From NCBI GenBank assembly GCA_946811695.1, contig OX328126.1:2134771-2198770 (forward strand): a DNA stretch of 64,000 nucleotides, in the 5' to 3' direction. A program made the translations under genes and the position numbers. This document shows positions 35,517 to 48,642 of this stretch, piece after piece (the first letter of the stretch is position 1; the number at the start of each line of letters is the position of its first letter). This DNA comes from Gonocerus acuteangulatus (Eukaryota > Arthropoda > Insecta > Hemiptera > Coreidae). Under the pieces are notes generated by a model. The model searched no databases. It had not been told where the DNA came from and saw only the letters and a list, made by a program, of their open reading frames with translations.

Positions 35517-38500
35517 TTTCCATCTGCTACCCAGTCCCTTGTTAATGTTAGTTTCCATCTGCTACCCAGTCCCTTGTCATAGTTTCCATCTGCTACCCAG
35601 TCCCTTGTCATAGTTTCCATCTGCTACCCAGTCCCTTGTTAATGTTAGTTTCCATCTGCTACCCAGTCCCTTGTCATAGTTTCCATCTGCTACCCAGTCC
35701 CTTGTCATAGTTTCCATCTGCTACCCAGTCCCTTGTTAATGTTAGTTTCCATCTGCTACCCAGTCCCTTGTCATAGTTTCCATCTGCTACCCAGTCCCTT
35801 GTCATAGTTTCCATCTGCTACCCAGTCCCTTGTCATAGTTTCCATCTGCTACCCAGTCCCTTGTTAATGTTAGTTTCCATCTGCTACCCAGTCCCTTGTC
35901 ATAGTTTCCATCTGCTACCCAGTCCCTTGTCATAGTTTCCATCTGCTACCCAGTCCCTTGTTAATGTTAGTTTCCATCTGCTACCCAGTCCCTTGTCATA
36001 GTTTCCATCTGCTACCCAGTCCCTTGTCATAGTTTCCATCTGCTACCCAGTCCCTTGTTAATGTTAGTTTCCATCTGCTACCCAGTCCCTTGTCATAGTT
36101 TCCATCTGCTACCCAGTCCCTTGTCATAGTTTCCATCTGCTACCCAGTCCCTTGTTAATGTTAGTTTCCATCTGCTACCCAGTCCCTTGTTAATGTTAGT
36201 TTCCATCTGCTACCCAGTCCCTTGTCATAGTTTCCATCTGCTACCCAGTCCCTTGTTAATGTTAGTTTCCATCTGTTACCCAGTCCCTTGTTAATGTTAG
36301 TTTCCATCTGTTACCCAGTCCCTTGTTAATGTTAGTTTCCATCTGCTACCCAGTCCCTTGTTAATGTTAGTTTCCATCTGCTACCCAGTCCCTTGTCATA
36401 GTTTCCATCTGCTACCCAGTCCCTTGTCATAGTTTCCATCTGCTACCCAGTCCCTTGTTAATGTTAGTTTCCATCTGTTACCCAGTCCCTTGTAAATGTT
36501 AGTTTCCATCTGTTACCCAGTCCCTTGTTAATGTTAGTTTCCATCTGCTACCCAGTCCCTTGTCAGAGTTTCCATCTGCTACCCAGTCCCTTGTCATAGT
36601 TTCCATCTGCTACCCAGTCCCTTGTTAATGTTAGTTTCCATCTGCTACCCAGTCCCTTGTCATAGTTTCCATCTGCTACCCAGTCCCTTGTCATAGTTTC
36701 CATCTGCTACCCAGTCCCTTGTTAATGTTAGTTTCCATCTGCTACCCAGTCCCTTGTCATAGTTTCCATCTGCTACCCAGTCCCTTGTCATAGTTTCCAT
36801 CTGCTACCCAGTCCCTTGTTAATGTTAGTTTCCATCTGCTACCCAGTCCCTTGTCATAGTTTCCATCTGCTACCCAGTCCCTTGTCATAGTTTCCATCTG
36901 CTACCCAGTCCCTTGTTAATGTTAGTTTCCATCTGCTACCCAGTCCCTTGTTAATGTTAGTTTCCATCTGCTACCCAGTCCCTTGTCATAGTTTCCATCT
37001 GCTACCCAGTCCCTTGTCATAGTTTCCATCTGCTACCCAGTCCCTTGTTAATGTTAGTTTCCATCTGCTACCCAGTCCCTTGTCATAGTTTCCATCTGCT
37101 ACCCAGTCCCTTGTCATAGTTTCCATCTGCTACCCAGTCCCTTGTTAATGTTAGTTTCCATCTGCTACCCAGTCCCTTGTCATAGTTTCCATCTGCTACC
37201 CAGTCCCTTGTCATAGTTTCCATCTGCTACCCAGTCCCTTGTTAATGTTAGTTTCCATCTGCTACCCAGTCCCTTGTCATAGTTTCCATCTGCTACCCAG
37301 TCCCTTGTCATAGTTTCCATCTGCTACCCAGTCCCTTGTTAATGTTAGTTTCCATCTGCTACCCAGTCCCTTGTTAATGTTAGTTTCCATCTGCTACCCA
37401 GTCCCTTGTCATAGTTTCCATCTGCTACCCAGTCCCTTGTCATAGTTTCCTTCTGCTACCCAGTCCCTTGTTAATGTTAGTTTCCATCTGCTACCCAGTC
37501 CCTTGTCATAGTTTCCATCTGCTACCCAGTCCCTTGTCATAGTTTCCATCTGCTACCCAGTCCCTTGTTAATGTTAGTTTCCATCTGCTACCCAGTCCCT
37601 TGTTAATGTTAGTTTCCATCTGCTACCCAGTCCCTTGTCATAGTTTCCATCTGCTACCCAGTCCCTTGTTAATGTTAGTTTCCATCTGTTACCCAGTCCC
37701 TTGTTAATGTTAGTTTCCATCTGTTACCCAGTCCCTTGTTAATGTTAGTTTCCATCTGCTACCCAGTCCCTTGTTAATGTTAGTTTCCATCTGCTACCCA
37801 GTCCCTTGTCATAGTTTCCATCTGCTACCCAGTCCCTTGTCATAGTTTCCATCTGCTACCCAGTCCCTTGTTAATGTTAGTTTCCATCTGTTACCCAGTC
37901 CCTTGTAAATGTTAGTTTCCATCTGTTACCCAGTCCCTTGTTAATGTTAGTTTCCATCTGCTACCCAGTCCCTTGTCATAGTTTCCATCTGCTACCCAGT
38001 CCCTTGTTAATGTTAGTTTCCATCTGCTACCCAGTCCCTTGTCATAGTTTCCATCTGCTACCCAGTCCCTTGTCATAGTTTCCATCAGCTACCCAGTCCC
38101 TTGTTAATGTTAGTTTCCATCTGCTACCCAGTCCCTTGTCATAGTTTCCATCTGCTACCCAGTCCCTTGTCATAGTTTCCATCTGCTACCCAGTCCCTTG
38201 TTAATGTTAGTTTCCATCTGCTACCCAGTCCCTTGTCATAGTTTCCATCTGCTACCCAGTCCCTTGTCATAGTTTCCATCTGCTACCCAGTCCCTTGTTA
38301 ATGTTAGTTTCCATCTGCTACCCAGTCCCTTGTCATAGTTTCCATCTGCTACCCAGTCCCTTGTCATAGTTTCCATCTGCTACCCAGTCCCTTGTTAATG
38401 TTAGTTTCCATCTGTTACCCAGTCCCTTGTTAATGTTAGTTTCCATCTGTTACCCAGTCCCTTGTTAATGTTAGTTTCCATCTGCTACCCAGTCCCTTGT

Positions 38501-40728
38501 CATAGTTTCCATCTGCTACCCAGTCCCTTGTTAATGTTAGTTTCCATCTGTTACCCAGTCCCTTGTTAATGTTAGTTTCCATCTGCTACCCAGTCCCTTG
38601 TCATAGTTTCCATCTGCTACCCAGTCCCTTGTTAATGTTAGTTTCCATCTGTTACTTAGTCCCTTGTTAATGTTAGTTTCCATCTGTTACCCAGTCCCTT
38701 GTTAATGTTAGTTTCCATCTGTTACCCAGTCCCTTGTTAATGTTAGTTTCCATCGGCTACCCAGTCCCTTGTCATAGTTTCCATCTGCTACCCAGTCCCT
38801 TGTTAATGTTAGTTTCCATCTGTTACCCAGTCCCTTGTCATAGTTTCCATCTGCTACCCAGTCCCTTGTTAATGTTAGTTTCCATCTGTTACCCAGTCCC
38901 TTGTTAATGTTAGTTTCCATCTGCTACCCAGTCCCTTGTTAATGTTAGTTTCCATCTGTTACCCAGTCCCTTGTTAATGTTAGTTTCCATCTGTTACCCA
39001 GTCCCTTGTTAATGTTAGTTTCCATCTGCTACCCAGTCCCTTGTCATAGTTTCCATCTGCTACCCAGTCCCTTGTTAATGTTAGTTTCCATCTGTTACCC
39101 AGTCCCTTGTTAATGTTAGTTTCCATCTGTTACCCAGTCCCTTGTTAATGTTAGTTTCCATCTGTTACCCAGTCCCTTGTTAATGTTAGTTTCCATCTGC
39201 TACCCAGTCCCTTGTCATAGTTTCCATCTGCTACCCAGTCCCTTGTTAATGTTAGTTTCCATCTGTTACCCAGTCCCTTGTCATAGTTTCCATCTGCTAC
39301 CCAGTCCCTTGTTAATGTTAGTTTCCATCTGTTACCCAGTCCCTTGTTAATGTTAGTTTCCATCTGCTACCCAGTCCCTTGTTAATGTTAGTTTCCATCT
39401 GTTACCCAGTCCCTTGTTAATGTTAGTTTCCATCTGCTACCCAGTCCCTTGTCATAGTTTCCATCTGCTACCCAGTCCCTTGTTAATGTTAGTTTCCATC
39501 TGTTACCCAGTCCCTTGTTAATGTTAGTTTCCATCTGTTACCCAGTCCCTTGTTAATGTTAGTTTCCATCTGTTACCCAGTCCCTTGTTAATGTTAGTTT
39601 CCATCTGCTACCCAGTCCCTTGTCATAGTTTCCATCTGCTACCCAGTCCCTTGTCATAGTTTCCATCTGCTACCCAGTCCCTTGTTAATGTTAGTTTCCA
39701 TCTGTTACCCAGTCCCTTGTCATAGTTTCCATCTGTTACCCAGTCCCTTGTTAATGTTAGTTTCCATCTTTTACCCAGTCCCTTGTTAATGTTAGTTTCC
39801 ATCTGTTACCCAGTCCCTTGTCATAGTTTCCATCTGTTACCCAGTCCCTTGTTAATGTTAGTTTCCATCTTTTACCCAGTCCCTTGTTAATGTTAGTTTC
39901 CATCTGTTACCCAGTCCCTTGTTAATGTTAGTTTCCATCTGCTACCCAGTCCCTTGTCATAGTTTCCATCTGTTACCCAGTCCCTTGTTAATGTTAGTTT
40001 CCATCTGTTACCCAGTCCCTTGTTAATGTTAGTTTCCATCTGTTACCCAGTCCCTTGTTAATGTTAGTTTCCATCTGTTACCCAGTCCCTTATTAATGTT
40101 AGTTTCCATCTGTTACCCAGTCCCTTGTTAATGTTAGTTTCCATCTGCTACCCAGTCCCTTGTCATAGTTTCCATCTGCTACCCAGTCCCTTGTCATAGT
40201 TTCCATCTGCTACCCAGTCCCTTGTTAATGTTAGTTTCCATCTGTTACCCAGTCCCTTGTTAATGTTAGTTTCCATCTGCTACCCAGTCCCTTGTCATAG
40301 TTTCCATCTGCTACCCAGTCCCTTGTTAATGTTAGTTTCCATCTGCTACCCAGTCCCTTGTCATAGTTTCCATCTGTTACCCAGTCCCTTGTCATAGTTT
40401 CCATCTGCTACCCAGTCCCTTGTTAATGTTAGTTTCCATCTGCTACCCAGTCCCTTGTCATAGTTTCCATCTGCTACCCAGTCCCTTGTCATAGTTTCCA
40501 TCTGCTACCCAGTCCCTTGTTAATGTTAGTTTCCATCTGTTACCCAGTCCCTTGTTAATGTTAGTTTCCATCTGCTACCCAGTCCCTTGTCATAGTTTCC
40601 ATCTGCTACCCAGTCCCTTGTCATAGTTTCCATCTGCTACCCAGTCCCTTGTTAATGTTAGTTTCCATCTGCTACCCAGTCCCTTGTTAATGTTAGTTTC
40701 CATCTGCTACCCAGTCCCTTGTCATAGT
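35517..40728. repeat. 31/35-bp tandem array, ~5.2 kb
   Basis: Two interleaved unit types share TTTCCATCTGCTACCCAGTC. One ends CCTTGTCATAG (31 bp), the other CCTTGTTAATGTTAG (35 bp). In the left part they often alternate as 35-31-31, a 97-bp higher-order unit; to the right, runs of 35-bp units with CTGTTACCC become common. The block 38708-38920 recurs at 39151-39363, offset 443 bp. No coding role is inferred. Confidence 0.96.
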
Positions 40729-41532
40729 TCGGGTCTCTCTCAAGGACCTTATGTTTCTTTTATCAGTTGATGAGTACTTTATATTATATTATATCAACGC
40801 CGAATTATCTAACTTAATATTAGTTTTTTTAAATTTTTTTGAAACTTATAAAAAAAAAAAAAAAAAAAGTAAAAATGTGTTGAAGCCTGTCGTTGACTTT
40901 TACAAAGCCCAGAATAAGAAAATTGCAAGGAAAACGTTTTAAATAAGAAATAACGGAAGCGTATTAGGATAAAGGAGAAGAGATTGGCAAGTGGACTTTC
41001 AGCTTTTTAATATCGTCTTGTAGAACCAGGAGGGTAAAACCGTCTCCACTCCATCGGCATCTATAATCCAGCGAGTTCCAGTCTCGTCAGGGTTAACCAC
41101 AAATTTTATTACGTGCAACCTAAAAAAAAAAAAAAAAATGATTTTGTGCATCCTTACTCCTCCCTTTCTTCGACCTTACTCCTCCCTTTCTTCGACCTTA
41201 CTCCACCGTCTCTCATTCTTTTTTAACTAAATATGGAAGCGAAAAAAAATGATGCAATTTTAAACCTCCGTCATTTTCGTAATCTATGGGTTAACTTTTC
41301 AAGCAGGCACTTCCGGATTGCATTATGAGGTCAACCTCATAAGCGAGTTTCCTACTGATGGAGCGAGAGAGGAACCGCGCTACAATATGGCCTGTGACGC
41401 CATCCGACATGTCTATCTGTTTCAACACTAGACCCGTATCAAAGATGAACCTCCTAACTGCTGTCAAGTCTAGCCGATGTATGCGGCACCATGAGGTGCT
41501 AGGCAGTCCCATGGAATACAGAGGCCGATACA
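40729..41532. other. Spacer with A-tracts and a short direct repeat
   Basis: The stretch contains A-tracts at about 40850-40868 and 41121-41137, which may mark old retrotransposed ends, and a 22-bp CT-rich unit (CTTACTCCTCCCTTTCTTCG) in about 2.5 copies at 41151-41205. ORFs on both strands at 41291-41594 have fairly even codon use, but I cannot assign them. No gene is called. Confidence 0.55.
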
Positions 41533-43468
41533 GTAAGCAGTGTGCTATAACTACAGCTGTTACTAGTCATATCTTAGTAAGCAGTGTGCTATAACTACAG
41601 CTGTTACTAGTCATATCTTAGTAAGCAGTGTGCTATAACTACAGCTGTTACTAGCCATATCTTAGTAAGCAGTGTGCTATAACTACAGCTGTTACTAGCC
41701 ATATCTTAGTAAGCAGTGTGCTATAACTACAGCTGTTACTAGCCATATCTTAGTAAGCAGTGTGCTATAACTACAGCTGTTACTAGCCATATATTAGTAA
41801 GCAGTGTGCTATAACTACAGCTGTTACTAGCCATAACTTAGTAAGCAGTGTGCTATAACTACAGCTGTTACTAGTCATAACTTAGTAAGCAGTGTGCTAT
41901 AACTACACCTGTTACTAGTCATATCTTAGTAAGCAGTGTGCTATAACTACAGCTGTTACTAGCCATATCTTAGTAAGCAGTGTGCTATAACTACAGCTGT
42001 TACTAGCCATATCTTAGTAAGCAGTGTGCTATAACTACAGCTGTTACTAGCCATATATTAGTAAGCAGTGTGCTATAACTACAGCTGTTACTAGTCATAA
42101 CTTAGTAAGCAGTGTGCTATAACTACAGCTGTTACTAGCCATAACTTAGTAAGCAGTGTGCTATAACTACAGCTGTTACTAGCCATATCTTAGTAAGCAG
42201 TGTGATATAACTACAGCTGTTACTAGCCTTATCTTAGTAAGCAGTGTGCTATAACTACAGCTGTTACTAGCCATATCTTAGTAAGCAGTGTGCTATAACT
42301 ACAGCTGTTACTAGCCATATCTTAGTAAGCAGTGTGCTATAACTACAGCTGTTACTAGCCATATCTTAGTAAGCAGTGTGCTATAACTACAGCTGTTACT
42401 AGCCATAACTTAGTAAGCAGTGTGCTATAACTACAGCTGTTACTAGTCATAACTTAGTAAGCAGTGTGCTATAACTACACCTGTTACTAGTCATATCTTA
42501 GTAAGCAGTTTGCTATAACTACAGCTGTTACTAGTCATATCTTAGTAAGCAGTGTGCTATAACTACAGCTGTTACTAGCCATATCTTAGTAAGCAGTGTG
42601 CTATAACTACAGCTGTTACTAGCCATAACTTAGTAAGCAGTGTGCTATAACTACAGCTGTTACTAGCCATAACTTAGTAAGCAGTGTGCTATAACTACAG
42701 CTGTTACTAGTCATAACTTAGTAAGCAGTGTGCTATAACTACACCTGTTACTAGTCATATCTTAGTAAGCAGTGTGCTATAACTACAGCTGTTACTAGCC
42801 ATATCTTAGTAAGCAGTGTGCTATAACTACAGCTGTTACTAGCCTTATCTTAGTAAGCAGTGTGCTATAACTACAGCTGTTACTAGTCATATCTTAGTAA
42901 GCAGTGTGCTATAACTACAGCTGTTACTAGCCATAACTTAGTAAGCAGTGTGCTATAACTACAGCTGTTACTAGTCATATCTTAGTAAGCAGTCTGCTAT
43001 AACTACAGCTGTTACTAGTCATATCTTAGTAAGCAGTGTGCTATAACTACAGCTGTTACTAGCCATAACTTAGTAAGCAGTGTGCTATAACTACAGCTGT
43101 TACTAGTCATAACTTAGTAAGCAGTGTGCTATAACTACACCTGTTACTAGTCATATCTTAGTAAGCAGTCTGCTATAACTACAGCTGTTACTAGTCATAT
43201 CTTAGTAAGCAGTGTGCTATAACTACAGCTGTTACTAGCCATATCTTAGTAAGCAGTGTGCTATAACTACAGCTGTTACTAGCCATAACTTAGTAAGCAG
43301 TGTGCTATAACTACAGCTGTTACTAGCCATAACTTAGTAAGCAGTGTGCTATAACTACAGCTGTTACTAGTCATAACTTAGTAAGCAGTGTGCTATAACT
43401 ACACCTGTTACTAGTCATATCTTAGTAAGCAGTGTGCTATAACTACAGCTGTTACTAGTCATATCTTA
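41533..43468. repeat. 44-bp tandem array, ~44 units
   Basis: Units start GTAAGCAGTGTGCTATAACT and continue ACAGCTGTTACTAG(C/T)CATA. The span of 1,936 bp equals 44 x 44 bp if there are no indels, and I saw none. Variants (TCATATC, CCATAAC, CACCTG, GTCTGC) recur in blocks, so segments were amplified together. Confidence 0.96.
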
Positions 43469-44574
43469 GACCTGCACAGATTAACAATAGACTATATTCT
43501 CTTTTTACAAAAGAAAAGCGTGAATTGCTTCTCCAGGAATGAGAATTTGAAGACATTTTCCAAGACCGATGATTATATGTCATAAGAATGTTTGGTGGGT
43601 CCAAGTCTAATACAGTCAAAGTAAACACTATAACGTCTGTAGGATAATAAAATAAATGCTCTGATCTATGAGTTTCTTACTACAGCTGATCCTAGATTAA
43701 TCTGAAGTTGGTTAAGATGTAATGTTGTTTTGCTGAGGAGGTTATCCTCTCCTTTAGATCGATACGGTGTTAGGTTATCCTACGGGGACCTGGAGGTTGA
43801 ATCCTCTACCCAGATAAAAACCTACAGCTCAACTCAAGCAATACCTTTAATTACAGGTTCTATCTCTCTCTCTTCTTATCCACTGTCTCTCTAACTATCT
43901 CTCTCCCTCTCTCGATTTCTCTCACTCTCTCTCGCTCTCTCTCTCTATCTGAGAACCTCTCCCTCGTCCAATATCCCTGGACTCTCCATTTCTTTCTAAC
44001 CCTCCTTCCAGCAGACAACTTAAGCGGTTAGGATTTAGAAGAATCTGTATGTTTCCTCCGTTTGTTGCTCTACCAGATCCTGGAATTCTCGAAATCTCTA
44101 TTTTATCCTAGCCGAAATACAAGCAATCCTTGTTAATGCGCAAAATTTTTTATATTCTGTCGGTTTATCATTGATCATATTTATGGGTTTTGTTTAAACT
44201 TACATTGTAAAATAGGGAACATTTGCAACAAGGGGACAGCATAGTCGAACTCATGGACACGTTAGTATCTTTCTGGCAACCTCCAATTCCAATAACCAAC
44301 CTTTTCCTGATTTTCTATTCTGTATATAGACGGTATTCTTCAATAAACATATTGACGGCTTGTTATAAACAACATATGGATCATAGATGATGAATCGAAG
44401 GAATGACAGAAGTCTCTCATGTTTTTCCATGTCCGACTCGCAGGAACTGCATCATCTTAGCGCGACTCCTTTGTATCCCTAGAGACATTTCTAAAGGAAT
44501 AGAAACAGTTGAAGCGGTTGTTTTGATATTTCCTGAAAAGCGAATCTTGAATATTAGCAATATTTTAGGTGTCA
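43469..44574. other. Spacer with CT-rich tract and dispersed-repeat flank
   Basis: A CT-rich low-complexity stretch spans about 43855-43955. No gene is seen. From about 44430 the sequence belongs to the dispersed repeat that also occurs near 52.5 kb (separate entries). Confidence 0.6.
44430..44574. repeat. Dispersed repeat, copy 1 (left flank of the 49-bp array)
   Basis: The text around CGACTCGCAGGAACTGC, CATCATCTTAGCGCG and GAATAGAAACAGTTG aligns with 52515-52650 (CGACTCCCAGGAACTGC, CGTCATCTTAGCGCG, GAAATAGAAACTGTT). The two copies are diverged relatives. In this copy the following ACCCTGAAATA segment has become the 49-bp tandem array, and a similar right flank (ACAACTCATTTAACTC) resumes after it. 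Confidence 0.75.
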
Positions 44575-46730
44575 ACCCTGAAATAACGGGTGGAAGGGGA
44601 CCTTAGGGTGTTGTCCAGGTAGAACCCTGAAATAACGGGTGGAAGGGGACCTTAGGGTGTTGTCCAGGTAGAACCCTGAAATAACGGGTGGAAGGGGACC
44701 TTAGGGTGTTGTCCAGGTAGAACCCTGAAATAACGGGTGGAAGGGGACCTTAGGGTGTTGTCCAGGTAGAACCCTGAAATAACGGGTGGAAGGGGACCTT
44801 AGGGTGTTGTCCAGGTAGAACCCTGAAATAACGGGTGGAAGGGGACCTTAGGGTGTTGTCCGGGTAGAACCCTGAAATAACGGGTGGAAGGGGACCTTAG
44901 GGTGTTGTCCGGGTAGAACCCTGAAATAACGGGTGGAAGGGGACCTTAGGGTGTTGTCCGGGTAGAACCCTGAAATAACGGGTGGAAGGGGACCTTAGGG
45001 TGTTGTCCGGGTAGAACCCTGAAATAACGGGTGGAAGGGGACCTTAGGGTGTTGTCCAGGTAGAACCCTGAAATAACGGGTGGAAGGGGACCTTAGGGTG
45101 TTGTCCGGGTAGAACCCTGAAATAACGGGTGGAAGGGGACCTTAGGGTGTTGTCCGGGTAGAACCCTGAAATAACGGGTGGAAGGGGACCTTAGGGTGTT
45201 GTCCAGGTAGAACCCTGAAATAACGGGTGGAAGGGGACCTTAGGGTGTTGTCCAGGTAGAACCCTGAAATAACGGGTGGAAGGGGACCTTAGGGTGTTGT
45301 CCGGGTAGAACCCTGAAATAACGGGTGGAAGGGGACCTTAGGGTGTTGTCCAGGTAGAACCCTGAAATAACGGGTGGAAGGGGACCTTAGGGTGTTGTCC
45401 AGGTAGAACCCTGAAATAACGGGTGGAAGGGGACCTTAGGGTGTTGTCCGGGTAGAACCCTGAAATAACGGGTGGAAGGGGACCTTAGGGTGTTGTCCAG
45501 GTAGAACCCTGAAATAACGGGTGGAAGGGGACCTTAGGGTGTTGTCCAGGTAGAACCCTGAAATAACGGGTGGAAGGGGACCTTAGGGTGTTGTCCGGGT
45601 AGAACCCTGAAATAACGGGTGGAAGGGGACCTTAGGGTGTTGTCCAGGTAGAACCCTGAAATAACGGGTGGAAGGGGACCTTAGGGTGTTGTCCAGGTAG
45701 AACCCTGAAATAACGGGTGGAAGGGGACCTTAGGGTGTTGTCCGGGTAGAACCCTGAAATAACGGGTGGAAGGGGACCTTAGGGTGTTGTCCAGGTAGAA
45801 CCCTGAAATAACGGGTGGAAGGGGACCTTAGGGTGTTGTCCAGGTAGAACCCTGAAATAACGGGTGGAAGGGGACCTTAGGGTGTTGTCCAGGTAGAACC
45901 CTGAAATAACGGGTGGAAGGGGACCTTAGGGTGTTGTCCAGGTAGAACCCTGAAATAACGGGTGGAAGGGGACCTTAGGGTGTTGTCCAGGTAGAACCCT
46001 GAAATAACGGGTGGAAGGGGACCTTAGGGTGTTGTCCAGGTAGAACCCTGAAATAACGGGTGGAAGGGGACCTTAGGGTGTTGTCCAGGTAGAACCCTGA
46101 AATAACGGGTGGAAGGGGACCTTAGGGTGTTGTCCAGGTAGAACCCTGAAATAACGGGTGGAAGGGGACCTTAGGGTGTTGTCCAGGTAGAACCCTGAAA
46201 TAACGGGTGGAAGGGGACCTTAGGGTGTTGTCCAGGTAGAACCCTGAAATAACGGGTGGAAGGGGACCTTAGGGTGTTGTCCAGGTAGAACCCTGAAATA
46301 ACGGGTGGAAGGGGACCTTAGGGTGTTGTCCAGGTAGAACCCTGAAATAACGGGTGGAAGGGGACCTTAGGGTGTTGTCCAGGTAGAACCCTGAAATAAC
46401 GGGTGGAAGGGGACCTTAGGGTGTTGTCCAGGTAGAACCCTGAAATAACGGGTGGAAGGGGACCTTAGGGTGTTGTCCAGGTAGAACCCTGAAATAACGG
46501 GTGGAAGGGGACCTTAGGGTGTTGTCCAGGTAGAACCCTGAAATAACGGGTGGAAGGGGACCTTAGGGTGTTGTCCAGGTAGAACCCTGAAATAACGGGT
46601 GGAAGGGGACCTTAGGGTGTTGTCCAGGTAGAACCCTGAAATAACGGGTGGAAGGGGACCTTAGGGTGTTGTCCAGGTAGAACCCTGAAATAACGGGTGG
46701 AAGGGGACCTTAGGGTGTTGTCTAGGTAGA
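44575..46730. repeat. 49-bp tandem array, ~44 units
   Basis: Units read ACCCTGAAATAACGGGTGGA, then AGGGGACCTTAGGG and TGTTGTCC(A/G)GGTAGA. The span of 2,156 bp equals 44 x 49 bp. Units are almost identical; the main variant is CCAGG versus CCGGG. In the middle it cycles as one G unit and two A units, a 147-bp higher-order repeat; the right third is homogeneous CCAGG. The very low divergence implies recent expansion. Confidence 0.97.
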
Positions 46731-47709
46731 ACCTTTACAAGATAGAGAATGGAGAAGGGTTGATTGACTCCTAGAGGATAGCTAGACAACTCATTTAACT
46801 CTTCAATCCATTTCAATAAAACAACCAATTAAAAAGTGAGGCAAATAGGGGAAAACTGTACACCAGTAAAGAAGTAGAAAATATTCAAAAGGCGTCTTCG
46901 AATCTCTCTCTTGGAAAGCTATATTTCGAATATTAATTTATTTTTTCTTATTTTACTTATGCTGTTTATTGACAAATTCATTCTCCTACTAGAAGCAATT
47001 CAAATAAATCAAGAAATAAAAACAGACAAAAAGAATCATTGTTCATTCGATTGAAAAGATTGATTAATATTCCTGAATCAGCCATCACTAGGTCGTACTG
47101 AATGTATTAACTAGCTTTATAAATGAACATCTTGCCGACTTCCTATAATCCACAAATAGACTTCTTCTCCTAATGAACGTTATAACTAGGTTATAGGTTA
47201 TAAAGAAATGCATCCTATATAGTAGGTGAATAAACCCTGTAATAGCACAGCTGATGGCTGGAGATAAATCCATAGCTCGATATAAGAGGCTTCAATGGAG
47301 GATATTTCCTATGGACTCTGCTGTGTTTGTTCTGCTTAGAAATGTTTGCCCTCGCTGATTACCAACAACTCTCCATGTTTCTAGATATTAGCATTAATAC
47401 ATATGTAGCTGGGTTAGCCATTAACATACTGTACTTGCTAGGTAGGCTGTTGTAGACATTCTTAACGGGAAATACAGGATGGTGGAAGCAAAAATATACG
47501 TATGAGCACCCTTGCTAGCACTCCTTCCCAACTTGTATTGCCTTGTATTCTCTGGGAATTTTGAAAGTAAATTAAATATTTTTGAGTTCTAATTGTATAA
47601 AAATGACCCCTAAATCACTCAAAAGGTGGGCAAATCTTCTTTTAGCGCGTTTTCTCCTTCCCTCTATAAGTATGAAACCCGCTTATGAGGTTTTTTTTTT
47701 TGTTTTAAG
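46731..47709. other. AT-rich spacer
   Basis: The first ~100 bp resemble the right flank of the dispersed repeat at 52.7 kb (ACAACTCATTTAACTC versus ACAACTAATTTAACTC). No gene is recognised in the remainder. A T-tract lies at 47690-47702 just before the GC-rich island. Confidence 0.6.
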
Positions 47710-48020
47710 GCATGTCAGCCCCACGGGCGATTTATGCCTTGATTGGGGTGATAGATAACGCCACAACCACCGACAGGACCCGACCATGCGAGGGCACGCC
47801 CACCGATATCGCAGGTCCCCCACTAGATGAGGGTTTAGAGTATACTGCAGATATTACATGGCATGAGCTTGTCACCGAGGGTCTGTTCGGTGGGACCAGG
47901 CCGACCAGACCCTCCAAGCTCATGGACCCTTTGGTCCTGAGGGCCCACGACACCGGAAGACACACCCCCACCCGACCGGCACCATGCCGGAGCAGGGTCA
48001 CCCCCATCACCTCAATCAAT
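47710..48020. other. GC-rich island, possible retrotransposon 5' fragment
   Basis: About 300 bp are strikingly GC-rich against an AT-rich background and open on both strands (115 codons plus, 95 minus). The flanking T-tract and the Jockey C-terminal relic 250 bp away suggest a retrotransposon 5' leader or ORF1 fragment, but no motif confirms it. Confidence 0.4.
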
Positions 48021-48261
48021 AATAGTTTATGTTTAAATGAGGCTGATTCTGTGGATTAATATGTTTTAGAATTAATTATAATGAAATGTTTGCTATTAAA
48101 TTCACATGTTTCAGCAAATATATTTCTAAAATGACATCATAAAATTTACTTTTATATTTTTCTTTTGGTAATATTTTAACTATTTATATTTTTGAAATTA
48201 ATTGGGTATTTTTTAGAAAAAGTAATAATTTATTGACTTGAATGGGACTGTTACCAAAAAT

Positions 48262-48522
48262 TTACTCGATATCTGAGGAGAGCTGAAATTCATCTCTTTG
48301 TTCTTTATAAACTCGACATTCAATAAAAATATGCTTGACAGTTATAAATACTCCGCATGTTGGGCAAATGGGCTGTGCCTCTGTGGTCATCAGATATCCA
48401 TGAGTCAATCGGGTATGACCAATGCGCAGTCGTGCCAAAGCAACCTCATCCTTCCCCTGGCCTGTAAAAGAAGTCTTCCATGCCCTGACACCTGCTTTAT
48501 GCTTATGAGGTTGACGACGCAA
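48262..48522 (-). pseudogene. Jockey-type ORF2 C-terminal fragment
   Basis: The minus-strand translation contains ARLRIGHTRLTHGYLM, then CPTCG, then TVKHIFIEC and Y..QRDEF. This is the conserved C-terminal end of Jockey-like non-LTR retrotransposon ORF2 (RLRIGHTRLTH block followed by a Cys-Cys-His-Cys knuckle) downstream of RNase H. There is no ATG at its start and no reverse transcriptase upstream, so it is a 5'-truncated relic. The overlapping plus-strand ORF is a shadow. Confidence 0.85.
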
Positions 48523-48583
48523 TCCAAAAGTGTCGAGGAGAATATTTTACGTTTCACAACCCAGAAATCAAGAAAACAGTGGT

Positions 48584-48587
<4 letters not shown>

Positions 48588-48638
<51 letters not shown>
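48588..48638. repeat. (TA)n microsatellite
   Basis: About 50 bp of alternating TA. Short ORFs across it on both strands are artefacts of the microsatellite. Confidence 0.97.

Positions 48639-48642
<4 letters not shown>

Noticed and set aside
1..40728. The repeat blocks as CRISPR arrays
   Set aside because: Units are direct tandem copies without unique spacers, and the surrounding elements are eukaryotic.
41291..41594. Opposing ORFs of 73 and 78 codons
   Set aside because: No recognised domain, and the plus ORF runs into the 44-bp array.
47712..48059. GC-rich 115-codon ORF as a host gene
   Set aside because: Both strands are open, no motif is seen, and the setting suggests a retrotransposon leader fragment.
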